A stretch of DNA of 64,000 nucleotides from Brachypterus glaber (lineage: Eukaryota > Arthropoda > Insecta > Coleoptera > Kateretidae): NCBI GenBank assembly GCA_958510825.1, contig OY294044.1, positions 72,738,095 to 72,802,094 on the forward strand, written 5' to 3'. Position 1 is the first letter of the stretch, and each line of letters begins with the position of its first letter. Both the position numbers and the translations under genes were made by a program. The notes below the pieces were generated by a model. It made no database searches, was not told the DNA's origin, and was given only the letters and a program-made list of their open reading frames with translations. Shown here piece after piece: positions 1-10,440 of the stretch.

Positions 1-81
1 AATGTTAAATTTGGAAGGTACACAACTCAGTAAAAATAAATTAAAGCATGGTTGAAATGAGGTAAAGGTAGGTATTTTCCC

Positions 82-345
82 TTAACCCTTTGAGACCCAG
101 TGGGACATATATCTCCCACCCTGTTTTAAGTTACCTCTTGTGCACTGTATGTCCCATTCTACATTTTTAAATTATTTAACAATTGTTTTTAGTTACTTGG
201 ACCATATTTCTATATATAACATAATATGTTATATATTATATAACCCAATAAGATGCCTACTGGGTCATATAATATATGACATATTATGTCCCACTTTTGT
301 TTTTGTTTTCTATTCAAAATATTTTTTACATAACAACAAAAAAAA
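82..345. mobile_element. End fragment of a piggyBac-like element
   Basis: Begins TTAACCCTTTGAGACCCAG and runs through GTGGGACATAT. The same end, reversed, closes the element at 51465-53385, which has TTAA on both sides. TTAA target sites with a CCC-start inverted repeat are typical of the piggyBac superfamily. Only one end is present here, so this is a truncated copy. It has no coding capacity. Confidence 0.5.
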
Positions 346-1123
346 CACTTTGTGATCACCAATGACCAGTCTACAACTCAAAAATGTTGATACAAAAAGA
401 AATAAAAATTGGGCCTCAAATGCAAAAACAATGTTTAAAAAATAATTTGCTGATAGCTATAGTATAGAAATACTTTCTGGAAGAGAGATTAATTATCTCA
501 GATAATATCTCTCTTCTACAAATGAATTCCATATTATAAAGACTACAGACTCGAGAAAAGTGAAATGTCCAACTTTGTTCACTCACTAAGCAATTTTTTT
601 GCAGAAATTAAACTGCACCTTAGCCATTGATGTATTAAAGTCGATTAAAGTCCTCATTTTATGGAGATGCATAAGAAAAATGGCCAAGTAAAAGCAAAAA
701 TTCAGTGAACTTTAGTTTCATAACATATGTTAGAAAAAAAAAAATACATGACAGATTAAATTTAAAATTATTTAAAGTGTTCTATATGAAAGAAAATAAT
801 TCAAACATAAATCACACAAGATTTTAAAGTAAATCTGGAAAATTAGCAGGTGTTACATGTGATATAACCTCAAATTTATAATTATGTTTTACTCACCCCT
901 CACCCTCTTTGTCGAGATTTTTATCCACCAATTTCATTTTGATTGATTTTTGCACATAATGTATACAGAAGAAACCAATTTATGTGACGATAACATAATT
1001 ATTTGACGACTTTGCTTATCATGAAATTTCATGACACGAATTTTTCGTTTTCGGAGGAACTCGAGTTTGGAGAAAATGTCAGGAGCGCCTATGTGCAGCT
1101 CTTTATGCAACGTTTTGATAAAC
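346..1123. other. A+T-rich gene-free stretch
   Basis: No convincing coding exon, RNA gene or paired inverted repeat was seen. The segment after 1180 (AAACCAACGTTAACGTAAAC and a CATTAAAAAA run) resembles the internal repeats at 17240-17370, so the flank is probably also repeat-derived. Confidence 0.5.
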
Positions 1124-1147
1124 TGCGCATGCGCACGCGCATGCGCT
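1124..1147. promoter_or_regulatory. Two adjacent GCGCATGCGC palindromes (NRF-1/Ewg-like)
   Basis: TGCGCATGCGCA at 1124-1135 is followed without a gap by CGCGCATGCGCT at 1136-1147. Both fit the YGCGCAYGCGCR consensus bound by NRF-1 in vertebrates and Ewg in flies. A related CATGCGCA also occurs in the inverted-repeat element at 16946-17552, so the pair may belong to a repeat. No gene start is visible beside it. Confidence 0.35.
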
Positions 1148-1805
1148 GACCGTTTTTCAATATGTTTTTTTACAAAAGAAAAACACCAAACAGACGCCAA
1201 ACCAACGTTAACGTAAACCAAGGCCCCCTCATTAAAAAAAAAGGCCAAACCAAGAAAAAATCAAAACAAACTTCTGCATAGAGAGCTGCATTTAGGCGCT
1301 TGTAAAATATCAACTTCTTTATTCTACTGTATAGACAACTTATATTACGAGCTTATGTGTTTAAAGTTGCATACAATTTACCTATAGGCAACTTATATAA
1401 TAACTGTGTATTTTAAGTTGCATCTGAAGGTAGATAACTTATAATACAATCGAACGTGTATTCAAAGTTAAATAACTCAAAGGTATATCTTTTGTAATTA
1501 AAACTGCCATTAGATAATATTAGTTTATCAATCTATTTTCTAATTAATCATCGTACAGAGTGATATTGGTAGACTGACAGGGGAACGGGAGCCTTAGTCG
1601 AAAAATTTACCGCGAAAAAATATATCGCGAAATTATTTCCTCGAAAAATTACCGCGAAATGTTTTTTTCCGCGCAAAGGATTAACAGTGATAAACATTTA
1701 ACGCAAAAAATACTAAAGCGAAATAAAAATAGCGAAAAGTATAACCGCGCAAAGTTTTAATGGCGAAATGCAATTACCGCGAAAAATACATTTTTCGCTA
1801 TATAT

Positions 1806-2500
1806 CCCAGGTAGCAAGGGATGTTATATTACAAGAAATTAACATCACTTTTGGGTGTATTTTTAAACTAAATCATAACATCACATAATATTGAAAAATA
1901 ACATGTATTTAACATCACATTTGCAACGTAACACGTGTGACGTGACAACCATGTTATTAAATAACAAATATTTAGCAACGCTGTGAATATATCGCATGTC
2001 ACATATTAACGTGGCTTTCACGTAAATATCATGTTATTTTGCTTCTCACCGACGTTCGAAGCAAAAAAATCGATATAAGATGATGTTGATAGAGTAAATT
2101 ATTATAAGGAAATTGTATACACATTATACGATTTCCAATGGATAGGGGGTTCTGCCGGGCTTCTCAAGACCACGGACACGGATTAAAGGATATATTCTCC
2201 GCTTAATCTGCAATTTCGTATCTAGAATCTATCTGTTTCAATCTGTGATTGTTTCAATTACTGATTGATTTTAAATCCGATTTTTTTATAGGGTTATAGC
2301 GTTTTTAATGGTTTTAATTTAGAAAAAGCTAATATCCTAAATATTATTTAAACATTAAAGTAACTGCATCCATAAGATATTAGATATAACAGGAATGTGG
2401 ATTTATGATGTCACAAACACGTTATTTTCGGGATGTCATTGTGTGATGTTATTAGGGGCGGACTTAGGACATCCCCACCATGCTACATTCTTGTTAAATG

Positions 2501-2504
<4 letters not shown>
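1806..2504 (+). mobile_element. CCCAGGTAGCAA element, copy 1, 3'-truncated
   Basis: Starts CCCAGGTAGCAAGGGATG and is nearly identical to 2814-3520. The last 70 bp or so of the element, including the TTGCTACCTGGG terminus, are missing and replaced by a TA repeat. No coding capacity. Confidence 0.6.

Positions 2505-2534
<30 letters not shown>
2505..2534. repeat. (TA)n microsatellite
   Basis: About 15 uninterrupted TA units at the truncated end of the preceding element. Confidence 0.9.
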
Positions 2535-2535
<1 letters not shown>

Positions 2536-2813
2536 CAAAAGTAATAGCCGCGAAAATATTTAATGCGCAAAGCAAATTAAGCTCCTAATTTTAAATTATA
2601 AAAATATTTTTTTGTTTGTATTACAAACTTTGTAATACTTTTTTGTAACGTATTACGTAACGAAAAATTTGGCCATTTTTGACCCCCACCCCCCCATGTA
2701 ACGCAGCGTAACATTTTACAAAAAGTAAAAAAAAATGAAAGGACATTTTGATTTATGGTTTAAACGGGTTTTTAACCGGTTTTTAACCGGTTATTGCTTC
2801 CGTGTTTTAACCC

Positions 2814-3592
2814 CCCAGGTAGCAAGGGATGTTATGTTACAAGAAATTAACATCACTTTTGGGTGTATTTTTAAACTAAATCATAACATCACATAATATT
2901 GAAAAATAACATCTATTTAACATCACATTTGCAACGTAACACGTGTGACGTGACAAACATGTTATTTAATAACAAATAATTAACAACGCTGTGAATATAT
3001 CGCATGTCACATATTAACGTGGCTTTCACGTGAATGTCATGTTATTTTGCTTCTCACCGATGTTCGAAGCAAAAAAATCGATATAAGATGATGTTGATAG
3101 AGTAAATTATTATAAGGAAATTGTATACACATTATACGATTTCCAATGGATAGGGGGCTCTGCCGGGCTTCTCAAGACCACGGACACGGATTAAAGGAAT
3201 ATATTCTTCGCTTAATCTGCAATTTCGTATTTAGAATCTATCTGTTTCAATCTGTGATTGTTTCAATTACTGATTGATTTTAAATCCGATTTTTTTATAG
3301 GGTTATAGCGTTTTTAATGGTTTTAATTTAGAAAAAGCTAATATCCTAGGATATTATTTAAATATTAAAGTAACAGTAACGGCATCCATAAGATATTAGA
3401 TATAACAGGAATGTGGATTTATGATGTCACAAACACGTTATTTTCGGGATGTCATTGTGTGATGTTATTAGGGGCGGACTTAGGACATCCCCACCATGCT
3501 ACATTCTTGTTAAATGAGACTACAATCTTAACATCACATGTCACATATTAACGTGGCTTTCACGTGAATGTCATGTTATTTTGCTACCTGGG
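2814..3592 (+). mobile_element. CCCAGGTAGCAA element, copy 2, full length
   Basis: Starts CCCAGGTAGCAA and ends TTGCTACCTGGG, a 12-bp perfect terminal inverted repeat spanning 779 bp. A 50-bp segment (CACATATTAACGTGGCTTTC onward) occurs at 3007 and again next to the right terminus. It interrupts a tract rich in AACCGGTT (2765-2800 and 3597-3650). No ORF, so non-autonomous. Confidence 0.65.
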
Positions 3593-4379
3593 CCAAAACC
3601 GGTCTGATGTAATTTCCGAAACCGGTTAACGGAAAACCGGTTAATGGTTATGGTTTTCCATCTCTAATTGTTTTTGTTTAGAGGATTTAGTTCACTGTTA
3701 ATCACGCCGTGTCAAATAAAATTTGCAAGGAATCCGTCTCTTTAAGCCTAGATCATTGTTAAAACGTGATCCAATAAACATTTTATAATGTTTTTAATTT
3801 TTTAAGTGTTACGTAACATTTTTACTGACACCCACCCCCCTCTGTAACGCGGCGTAACGTTTTCGAGATTTTCGGCTGCGGCGCCATTTTTATTCTTTTC
3901 CAGCTTTAGGGAAAACAAGGTTGCTGAAATTGAATCTGATAATAAAAATTTTCTAACTCCACCCCCGCAGGGGGGAGGGGGTAAATATTTTTAAATATTT
4001 TCAATATTTTCGTCAAAATTGGTATATTTTCGTCAAAATTTGTTATTGAGGTGTTTTTGGGGTGCACGAATATGAATCAGATAATAATTTTTTTCCTAAT
4101 TTCACCCCCTGAGGGGTGGGGGTTTATTGTGGTTTTTGAGGTTGCTGAACGTGAATCTGATAATAAAAACATTCTTACTCTGCGCTCCGCTCTATATAAC
4201 TAATTTCTTCATATTGGTTTTATAAGCTTAGTATTTTAAAAAACATAAATATGATTAAATTGTTTTGTTTTTGATAAAAAATAAAAATTAAATTATGATT
4301 CTAAACTAAGCGTTTCATTCAAAAAATTATAATATATACTTTACAGTTATTTTTTTTTTTAATTTAAGCGCAATTATAT
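3593..4379. other. Interior of the large element, no gene
   Basis: Holds an AACCGGTT-rich tract, a GTAACGCGGCGTAACG segment near 3843 that resembles one at 2697-2715, and two related C/G-runs near 3960 and 4105. No exon or RNA gene seen. Confidence 0.4.
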
Positions 4380-4781
4380 TACTGCGCGGCATAAGTATGC
4401 TCGATTATATTATTGCGAGCTAAAAGTATGCGCGTTTTTATTGTCGCGAAAATGGGTTCCGAGGCAAATTTTTTCGCGGTAATAATTTTTCGCCGTAATT
4501 GCATTTTCGCGAAGAAACCTTTTGTTAAGTAGCGGTAAATGTTTTCGCGGTAAATGTTTTCGCGGTATAAGTTTCGCGGTAAATTTTTTGGCTAAATCTT
4601 CTATATCCGACTAACAGTTTCGGGCTGCTGGCCCTCTTACTATGATTAGAAAATAGAATGATGGAATAATAAATTAATATTTTTATAATTTTGATTAAAA
4701 TTAAAAATTTCAGTCCCTATAGATAAAAATAGTGTGGCATATTTAAATTCTATCGAATTCCTACTATTTTAATATTATATA

Positions 4782-5483
4782 CAGGGTGATCAGTAACTGT
4801 CATGCCAAAATATAAGAGGTGATTTTACATCCAAAAATATGAAAATAAGTTTCTATAAAAGGTGGTCCGGAAATGAGCCCTAAGGGATACACTGAATGGG
4901 GAACAAATAAGAGCATCAATAAAATTTTAATGCTGCAGGGTGATTCTTCTTTTAAAACTGAGCAAAAAAGTATTCTTCACCAAAACACCTAAATTTAATA
5001 TTAAAGAAGTAATAGCCTTTAGCCTTTAAAAAGTAACGTTTTTTGGTGGCACAAAATGTTACTTCCTCTTAATTGCATTTTTTTTTAAACGGTTGCTCCT
5101 ATATATTTTTTATGTATTTTTACTCAAGGAATCCCTATTTTTTACAAAAAATCCAAAAAAAGCACATATAAAAATGTTTGGGACAAAAATGTGTTAAGCC
5201 TAATACATTTTTCCGTCTAGGGACGCCTCTGGATAAAGTCAAAAAAATAAATTAACATAAATTTATTGCCCTTATTAATACTAGTATACATGCGAAAAGC
5301 TCGTCGCTCTAGCTTAAAGGGTACCAGAGTTATTAATTAAAAACCTTATTTCTATTACAATTTTAAAGGGCTTTAGCTCCCTTAGGGCTCATTTAGGGAC
5401 CAACCTTTGTAGGAACTTTTTTTGATATTTTTGGATGCAGAATCACCTCTTAAATTTTGGCATGCCAGTTATTGATCACCCTG
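4782..5483. mobile_element. TA-target MITE with long inverted ends
   Basis: Begins CAGGGTGATCAGTAACTG and ends with the near-perfect reverse complement, CAGTTATTGATCACCCTG, with TA on both sides. The inverted similarity reaches about 100 bp inwards (ATGCCAAAAT, AGAGGTGATT). TA target duplications and CAG termini fit a Tc1/mariner-type MITE. The same family is interrupted at 21940-23630. Confidence 0.7.
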
Positions 5484-5511
5484 TATATTTTTGTAAATTA
5501 ATAATAAAAGC

Positions 5512-5550
5512 CCTGAAGAAGCCTCAACACAAAGGGGCGAAACGTTGGCG
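5512..5550 (+). ncRNA. Hammerhead-ribozyme-like motif (degenerate)
   Basis: CTGAAGA, a 5-bp stem (GCCTC with GGGGC, one G-T pair) and GAAACG appear in the order of a hammerhead core. One extra A sits before the stem. Such motifs are known at ends of Penelope-like retroelements. Two similar arrangements lie at 12790-12830 and 45333-45364. Catalytic activity is not shown by sequence alone. Confidence 0.35.
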
Positions 5551-5765
5551 TTTCTAATAATACTGCGTTTTTGTTATTTAAATCAAGAAAAATAATCATA
5601 ATACTATTTTTGTAAAGTTAAAATTAATTTAGAATTTCTTTATCTATACTACTGGAAATATTCTCCTACCTATGAAAATTCTTATGCAATTATTGCAAAA
5701 AGCCATCATAATATGCATATTATTTATGAAAATTATTGCGTTTTAACAGAAATAGTTAATTTCAA

Positions 5766-5802
5766 TATAAACAATTAAATTATTATTACTAAATTGTTAG
5801 TT
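5766..5802 (+). promoter_or_regulatory. Candidate core promoter of TIL gene A
   Basis: TATAAA at 5766-5771 lies 33 bp upstream of TTAGTT (A at 5799), which resembles the insect initiator TCAGTT. The spacing is what a TATA/Inr promoter needs. It would leave a leader of about 11 nt before the ATG at 5810. The DNA is A+T-rich, so chance cannot be excluded. Confidence 0.4.
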
Positions 5803-5809
5803 AACGGTA

Positions 5810-5879
5810 ATGTCGTTACAAATATATTTTTTAATTGTGTTTTTTACTATCTATGTAATCGATGTTGTTCAAAGTGCAT
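5810..5879 (+). CDS. TIL gene A, exon 1 (signal peptide)
   Basis: The ATG at 5810 opens 23 codons with a hydrophobic core (YFLIVFFTIYVI) ending VQSA, a good secretory signal peptide with cleavage expected near QSA. The exon ends one base into a codon at T5879, followed by a strong donor, GTAAGT. Spliced to the acceptor at 11162-11163, the reading frame continues as Trp-Asp-Cys into a TIL domain. The two exons together make 315 nt, exactly 105 codons with the stop. The start is the first ATG, immediately downstream of a plausible TATA/Inr. The link to exon 2 is inferred from frame and domain logic and has no transcript behind it. Another upstream exon cannot be excluded. Confidence 0.65.
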
Positions 5880-5949
5880 GTAAGTAATGTTTTATCTAAA
5901 AATAATAATAATTATATGCCTATAAGCATAAAATTTTTTATTTATATAC

Positions 5950-6300
5950 AGGGTCCCAGTCCGCAGAGCCTCGTCAAAATTACGTCATAATCTGGTGACT
6001 TACCTCGTCAATTTGACGTGAAAATGACCTCCTAATGTCACAGACCGATGACGTAATATATCTGACCTCATTTTTACGTAATGAAATTTGACTATTATGA
6101 CGTGAATTTTACGTCTTAAAGTATTTTTTATTTACCAGAAATCCACTTTCAATTAAAACCAATGAATATTATTGTGCAAGTGTATATATTAACCAAATAC
6201 ACTATAATAACAATGTTCTTTAGTAAAAATAATAAAAATATAATATATTATCATCAAGAAAAGTCGGAAATATGACGTGATTAAATGACGTGAAAAATTC
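5950..6300 (+). promoter_or_regulatory. Cluster of TGACGT (CRE-like) motifs in intron 1
   Basis: TGACGT occurs at 6014, 6049, 6098, 6273 and 6286, and its reverse, ACGTCA, at 5982. That is six copies in about 310 bp, starting 100 bp after the exon 1 donor. They may be CREB/ATF-type sites or the subterminal repeats of a short element starting CAGGGTCCCAG near 5949. No matching right end was found. Confidence 0.35.
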
Positions 6301-6788
6301 CTCAATTAACTGGCGAACCCACCGTAACTTTTAAACGGAATGAGATATAAACTTCAAATTTGGAATATTTCTATCATATCACTAGACTTATTTTTAAATT
6401 TTTTATTTCGAAAATTCAAAAAAAATTGTAAAAAGTTAAAAAAAAAAAATTACCTCCTTTTACCCAAAAATAATATCAGAGAAGAGCTTTTGACATACCT
6501 TTCTATGCTTACAATACAATCTTACATAGCTTACAAACACTAGACTTAATAAAATCACCAATCACTATAGTCTATAGACTTAGGTCTATAATTATAATCA
6601 AATAACACACGTTTGGAATCACCAAAAACAATTAAATGTATAATTTTTTATCGGCTACTGTAGGATTACAACTCCAACATATCAAAAATATATTGCAGAA
6701 CAACCGCAAATTCAAATAAACCTTCTAACAGAGCATTCTTAGAATATGCATAACATAATTTCTAAGAACATTCTTAAACAGAAATGTC

Positions 6789-7476
6789 CCCAGACAGCAC
6801 AAAGATGACTTAAAGAGATCTTAAAGATGTCGTAGCTCGTCATTCAAGACGTCTTAAGAAAGTCGGTTTCCCCGTATATGCATCTTAAAGACGTCTTAAC
6901 GACGTCGTATGTTACAAAAGGTAACGTTTTTAAGACATCTCTTTTTAAGACGCCTTACTGACGCCTTGCACAGGCCTCTTTACAACATAATACCCCCTCC
7001 CATTTACGTTGCTAGGTACGGTCGTATTGATATAAAAAGCGTAATAAGAATTAGAATAAGAGGTAATTTTTTTGTCAAAAAAAGATCTAAAAAAAATGTG
7101 AATTTTTTTATTTTTTTTAAATTTTTTTTTTAGTTTTTTTGAAATTTTCTTTTTTGATTTTTTTAAAATTTTTTCATTTTTCGTTAAAAGAAAATTAAAA
7201 AAAAATTATTTTTTTTTATTTTTTTGTTTTTCAAAAAAAAGATCTTTAAAAAATGGTATTTTTTTAATAGTTGATTGTGGTTAATTTATTTTTAGCGATG
7301 AGTATCGAAGTTAAGACGTCTTGCACCGATACTTAACAGACATCTCATAGACATCATAATCAGATATCTTTTAAACATCTCTAAAAAGAAGTCCATAAAA
7401 GTCCTTTTTATGTCTTTAGTCCAGACATAATTAAGATCTAAAAAAGACGTCTTTAAGATATCATGTGCTGTCTGGG
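6789..7476. mobile_element. MITE with CCCAGACAGCACA termini
   Basis: Starts CCCAGACAGCACA and ends TGTGCTGTCTGGG, a perfect 13-bp inverted repeat. Near both ends AAGACGTCTT-like palindromic motifs recur. The centre is poly-A/poly-T rich. No ORF of substance. Target duplication not evident. Confidence 0.65.
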
Positions 7477-8743
7477 TCTTAGAATTCTAATGCATATTAA
7501 TATGCATTAGAAGAATGATATGAGAAAATTATAAGGATATGTCATGCATATGCATAGATTATACATATATGTATTTTAAGCGCAAGTTTTAAGCATACCC
7601 TATCGAAAATATCTAATAAAACCGAATACAAAAATCAGTCGGATTTTATTAGGAAGCTTTTATTAGGTTATAGTCGGTTAGTGAAACTTTTGATTTTTAA
7701 AATCCGATTTAAACCGAATTAAAAAAATATATTAAGATTTTCTCGTTCCTCGCTTTATTAGAACCAAGTCGGAATCTTTAAATATTATTTTACTTGAATT
7801 CTATTACGAAGGTTTCATTAGGTTGTACTCGGTTTTGATTTCGAAAATCCGTCTGAAACCAGATAAAAAAATTATTAGGATTTTGTGATTTTTTTTTAAT
7901 AAAAAACGAAGCGTTCGGTAGATTGAATTTTCGCATAAAAATCATATAAATGGACGGTACTATCGAATGGTAAAGGAATTTCAGGGTTTCCAAAAAAAAA
8001 ACAAAAAATATCCCCAAAAAAGCACAGTTGAAATCAAAAGCAAAAAAATAAAAAAAATTGATTTTCAAAAAAAAAAAAAAAAAAATCAAAAAAATGTTTT
8101 CAAAAATTTTCTTTTTTTCGTAAAACGAAAAAAATGTTAATTTTTTTCAAAAAAGTTCCCTTTTTCGTATAACGAAAACTAAATTGAAAAAAAATGTTTT
8201 TTGAAAATATCCAAAATGATCAAAATTTGCGTTACGTAATACTTGAAAGTTCCCTTTCCTTTGGAAAAGTTATAACTATAAAAGTTATATATAAGTTTTT
8301 TTATTAGAAACTATTAAGAATTGATTCTAATAAAATGTGCAAAAAAAACTAATAAATTAAAATAAAAGCTCATCCGACTTAAAACGACTAAAATTCTTAC
8401 GCGACTAGGATCCAACTATAGTTAGTAGTCTCTAGCTAGAGAATATACTTAGATTATCGGTGCTATTTCGGTAGGGATATTTTTCCGCCAGTGGTAAAAA
8501 AAAGATCAACAATTTTTTTAAGGATCAGGATTTTTTAATTTTTTAAAAGAACTATAAAAATATTATATAATTGATGGAATACCTATTGTTTATTTAAACA
8601 ATTTTTTAATTTATTATTTGTATTTAGTTTTGTAAATTATTTTCTTTTTAGTTTTGAAAATATTTTTCTGTGTGTATCTTTTTACAAATGTTCATGAACC
8701 TTTGGAAAAAGAATTCTTTTGTTACTAGAAGAATGTTGTTTTT
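7477..8743. repeat. Low-complexity A/T tract in intron 1 of gene A
   Basis: Long T and A runs, with repeated phrases such as AAAATCCGA and TTTTATTAG in both orientations around 7620-7870. No exon, RNA gene or well-bounded element. The segment GCGTTACGTAATACTTGAA near 8229 recurs inverted near 19313. Confidence 0.5.
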
Positions 8744-9074
8744 ATTATACCCGAGGGGCTGACCGCGAGGAAATCTTTTGTACAAGCCGAAGGAACTCTA
8801 GAGGAACTCTGAAGAACTCTGGAGGAACTCCGAGGAACTCTTTGCAAAAAGGAACTCTTTTGTACAAATTTCAGACGCGGTCAGAAACAATTATTATTTA
8901 TTACCCCCATGCGGATTAACGTTTTTATTTTCAAACTAGATGAGCCGTTACAAACACCTTATCAAAACATCCTACCTTTGGGCGTTAATTTTTGTTTCGA
9001 AGGGGCGCCAAGTTTGGTAGAAACCGTCAGGGATAAGCCTTTTAGCCCCAGAAGTATTTAATGCATACATAGAT

Positions 9075-9586
9075 GGGAGTACCTAATTTGCTGAATACAC
9101 TAAAAAAATTATAACCCGAGTTATATTATTACGAACAACTGCGGACACCTCACGATGGGTGCGGACGGTCAAAATGTATATAAAAAAATTAGGGGGCGGT
9201 AGTGGGGGCGGCAGCGGAGGCGGCATTTTTTTTATTAGTAATTTTTTCGTCTGCATCCATTGTGAGGTATCCGAACTTGTTTGTAATAATATTACTTGAG
9301 TTTCTATAAAATTAGGGGGCGGCAGTGGGGGCGGCGGAGGGGGTGGCATTTTTTTTATTAGTAATTTTTCCGTCCGCATCCATCACGAGGTATCCGCACT
9401 TGTTTGTAATAATACTACTCAAGTTTCTATAAAATTAGGGGGCGGTAGTGGGGGCGGCAGCGGGGGCGGCACTTTTTTTATATACATTTTGACCGTCCGC
9501 ACCCATCGTGAGGTGTCCGCAGTTGTTTGTAATAATATAACTCGGGTTATAATTTTTTTAGTGTATTCAGCAAATTAGGTACTCCC
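9075..9586. mobile_element. Fold-back element with 9-bp target duplication and GC-rich repeats
   Basis: Begins GGGAGTACCTAATTTGCTG and ends CAGCAAATTAGGTACTCCC. The arms are over 100 bp. TACATAGAT flanks it at 9066-9074 and 9587-9595, a 9-bp duplication that fits Mutator-like elements. The centre has units of exactly 123 bp starting at 9189, 9312 and 9435, each opening TTAGGGGGCGG. The open frame on the reverse strand, rich in Pro, is only the translation of these repeats. Confidence 0.75.
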
Positions 9587-10036
9587 TACATAGATGAAAT
9601 ACATTACTTACTTCTTAAAGTACAAGCAGGATGTTACTGTGGAAGCATTAAGGTGAACTGTGTATCATATGCAGACGACATGGTTCTTCTTAGTCCGTCT
9701 TTAGAGGGCCTTCGTATGCTCGTTCGGGTATGTGAAGACTTCGCGAAAAAACATTACCTCTTATACAATACCGAAAAAAGCAAGCTAATGGTTTTCAAGC
9801 CAGCAGTTTATAGAAATCTACGTGTTCCTCCGATATTTCTTAATAATGCAGTAATTGAGATGGTGCCAGAAATCAAATACCTTGGGCATTTTCTGTGTGA
9901 TAAACTGAGTGACAACAAAGATATACAACGTCACTATAAAACTCTACGTGTCCGGGCAAACATGATTGCTAGGAAATTTCAAAAGTGTTCTGTTAGTGTC
10001 AAAGATCTCCTGTTTAAAACCTACTGTTATAAGGCT

Positions 10037-10440
10037 TGTTCGATATTCGAGTTCAGAACTGGTTCTGACCAATGGAGGTTTAATCCTTATTACCATGTGA
10101 CTTTAAATAACCAATAAACAGTAGTCCAGAACTGATTCTAGCGCATCCCGAACAAAGCTATAACCTCTATTCGGGCGAGCTATGGTGCGCTCACACCATG
10201 GCGTCGTGGCGCGCACTGCGTATCTGCTACAATGACTCTTACCGCATCTTACATAAGGCTTGTTCGAGATTCGAGTTCAGAACTGTTCAGAACTGCTTCT
10301 GACCAATGGAGGTTTAATCCTTATTACCATGTGACTTTAAATAACCAATAAACAGTAGTCCAGAACTGATTCTAGCGTATCCCGAACAAAGCTATAACCT
10401 CTATTCGGGCGAGCTATGGTGCGCTAACACCATGGCGTCG
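10037..10440 (+). repeat. Tandem duplication around a short inverted-repeat insert in the LINE
   Basis: A block of about 220 bp (GGCTTGTTCGATATTCGAG onward) occurs twice, at about 10033 and 10257. Each copy contains an insert with imperfect inverted ends (TTGTTCG...AGTTCAGAACTGG against CCAGAACTGATTC...CGAACAA) plus the adjoining LINE codons GTCGTGGCGCGCACTGCGTA. The MITE-like insert came first, and then insert and flank were duplicated. Confidence 0.55.

Larger units (their letters stand above)
1594..4595. mobile_element. Large element with inverted ACCGCGAAA arrays at both ends
   Basis: The left end reads AAAAATTTACCGCGAAA (to about 1616). The right end (about 4573-4595) is its reverse complement, TTTCGCGGTAAATTTTTT. 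Inside each end lies a run of ACCGCGAAA-like motifs, forward at 1600-1800 and reversed at 4380-4590. This looks like subterminal transposase-site arrays of a non-autonomous DNA transposon. The interior holds two copies of a CCCAGGTAGCAA element and no ORF. I cannot assign a superfamily; target duplications are not clear. Confidence 0.5.

Noticed and set aside
7790..8089. Minus-strand frame of 99 codons with many Phe and Lys
   Set aside because: It is a translation of poly-A/poly-T low-complexity DNA.
9083..9379. Minus-strand frame rich in proline
   Set aside because: It is the translation of the 123-bp GC-rich repeats of a fold-back element.
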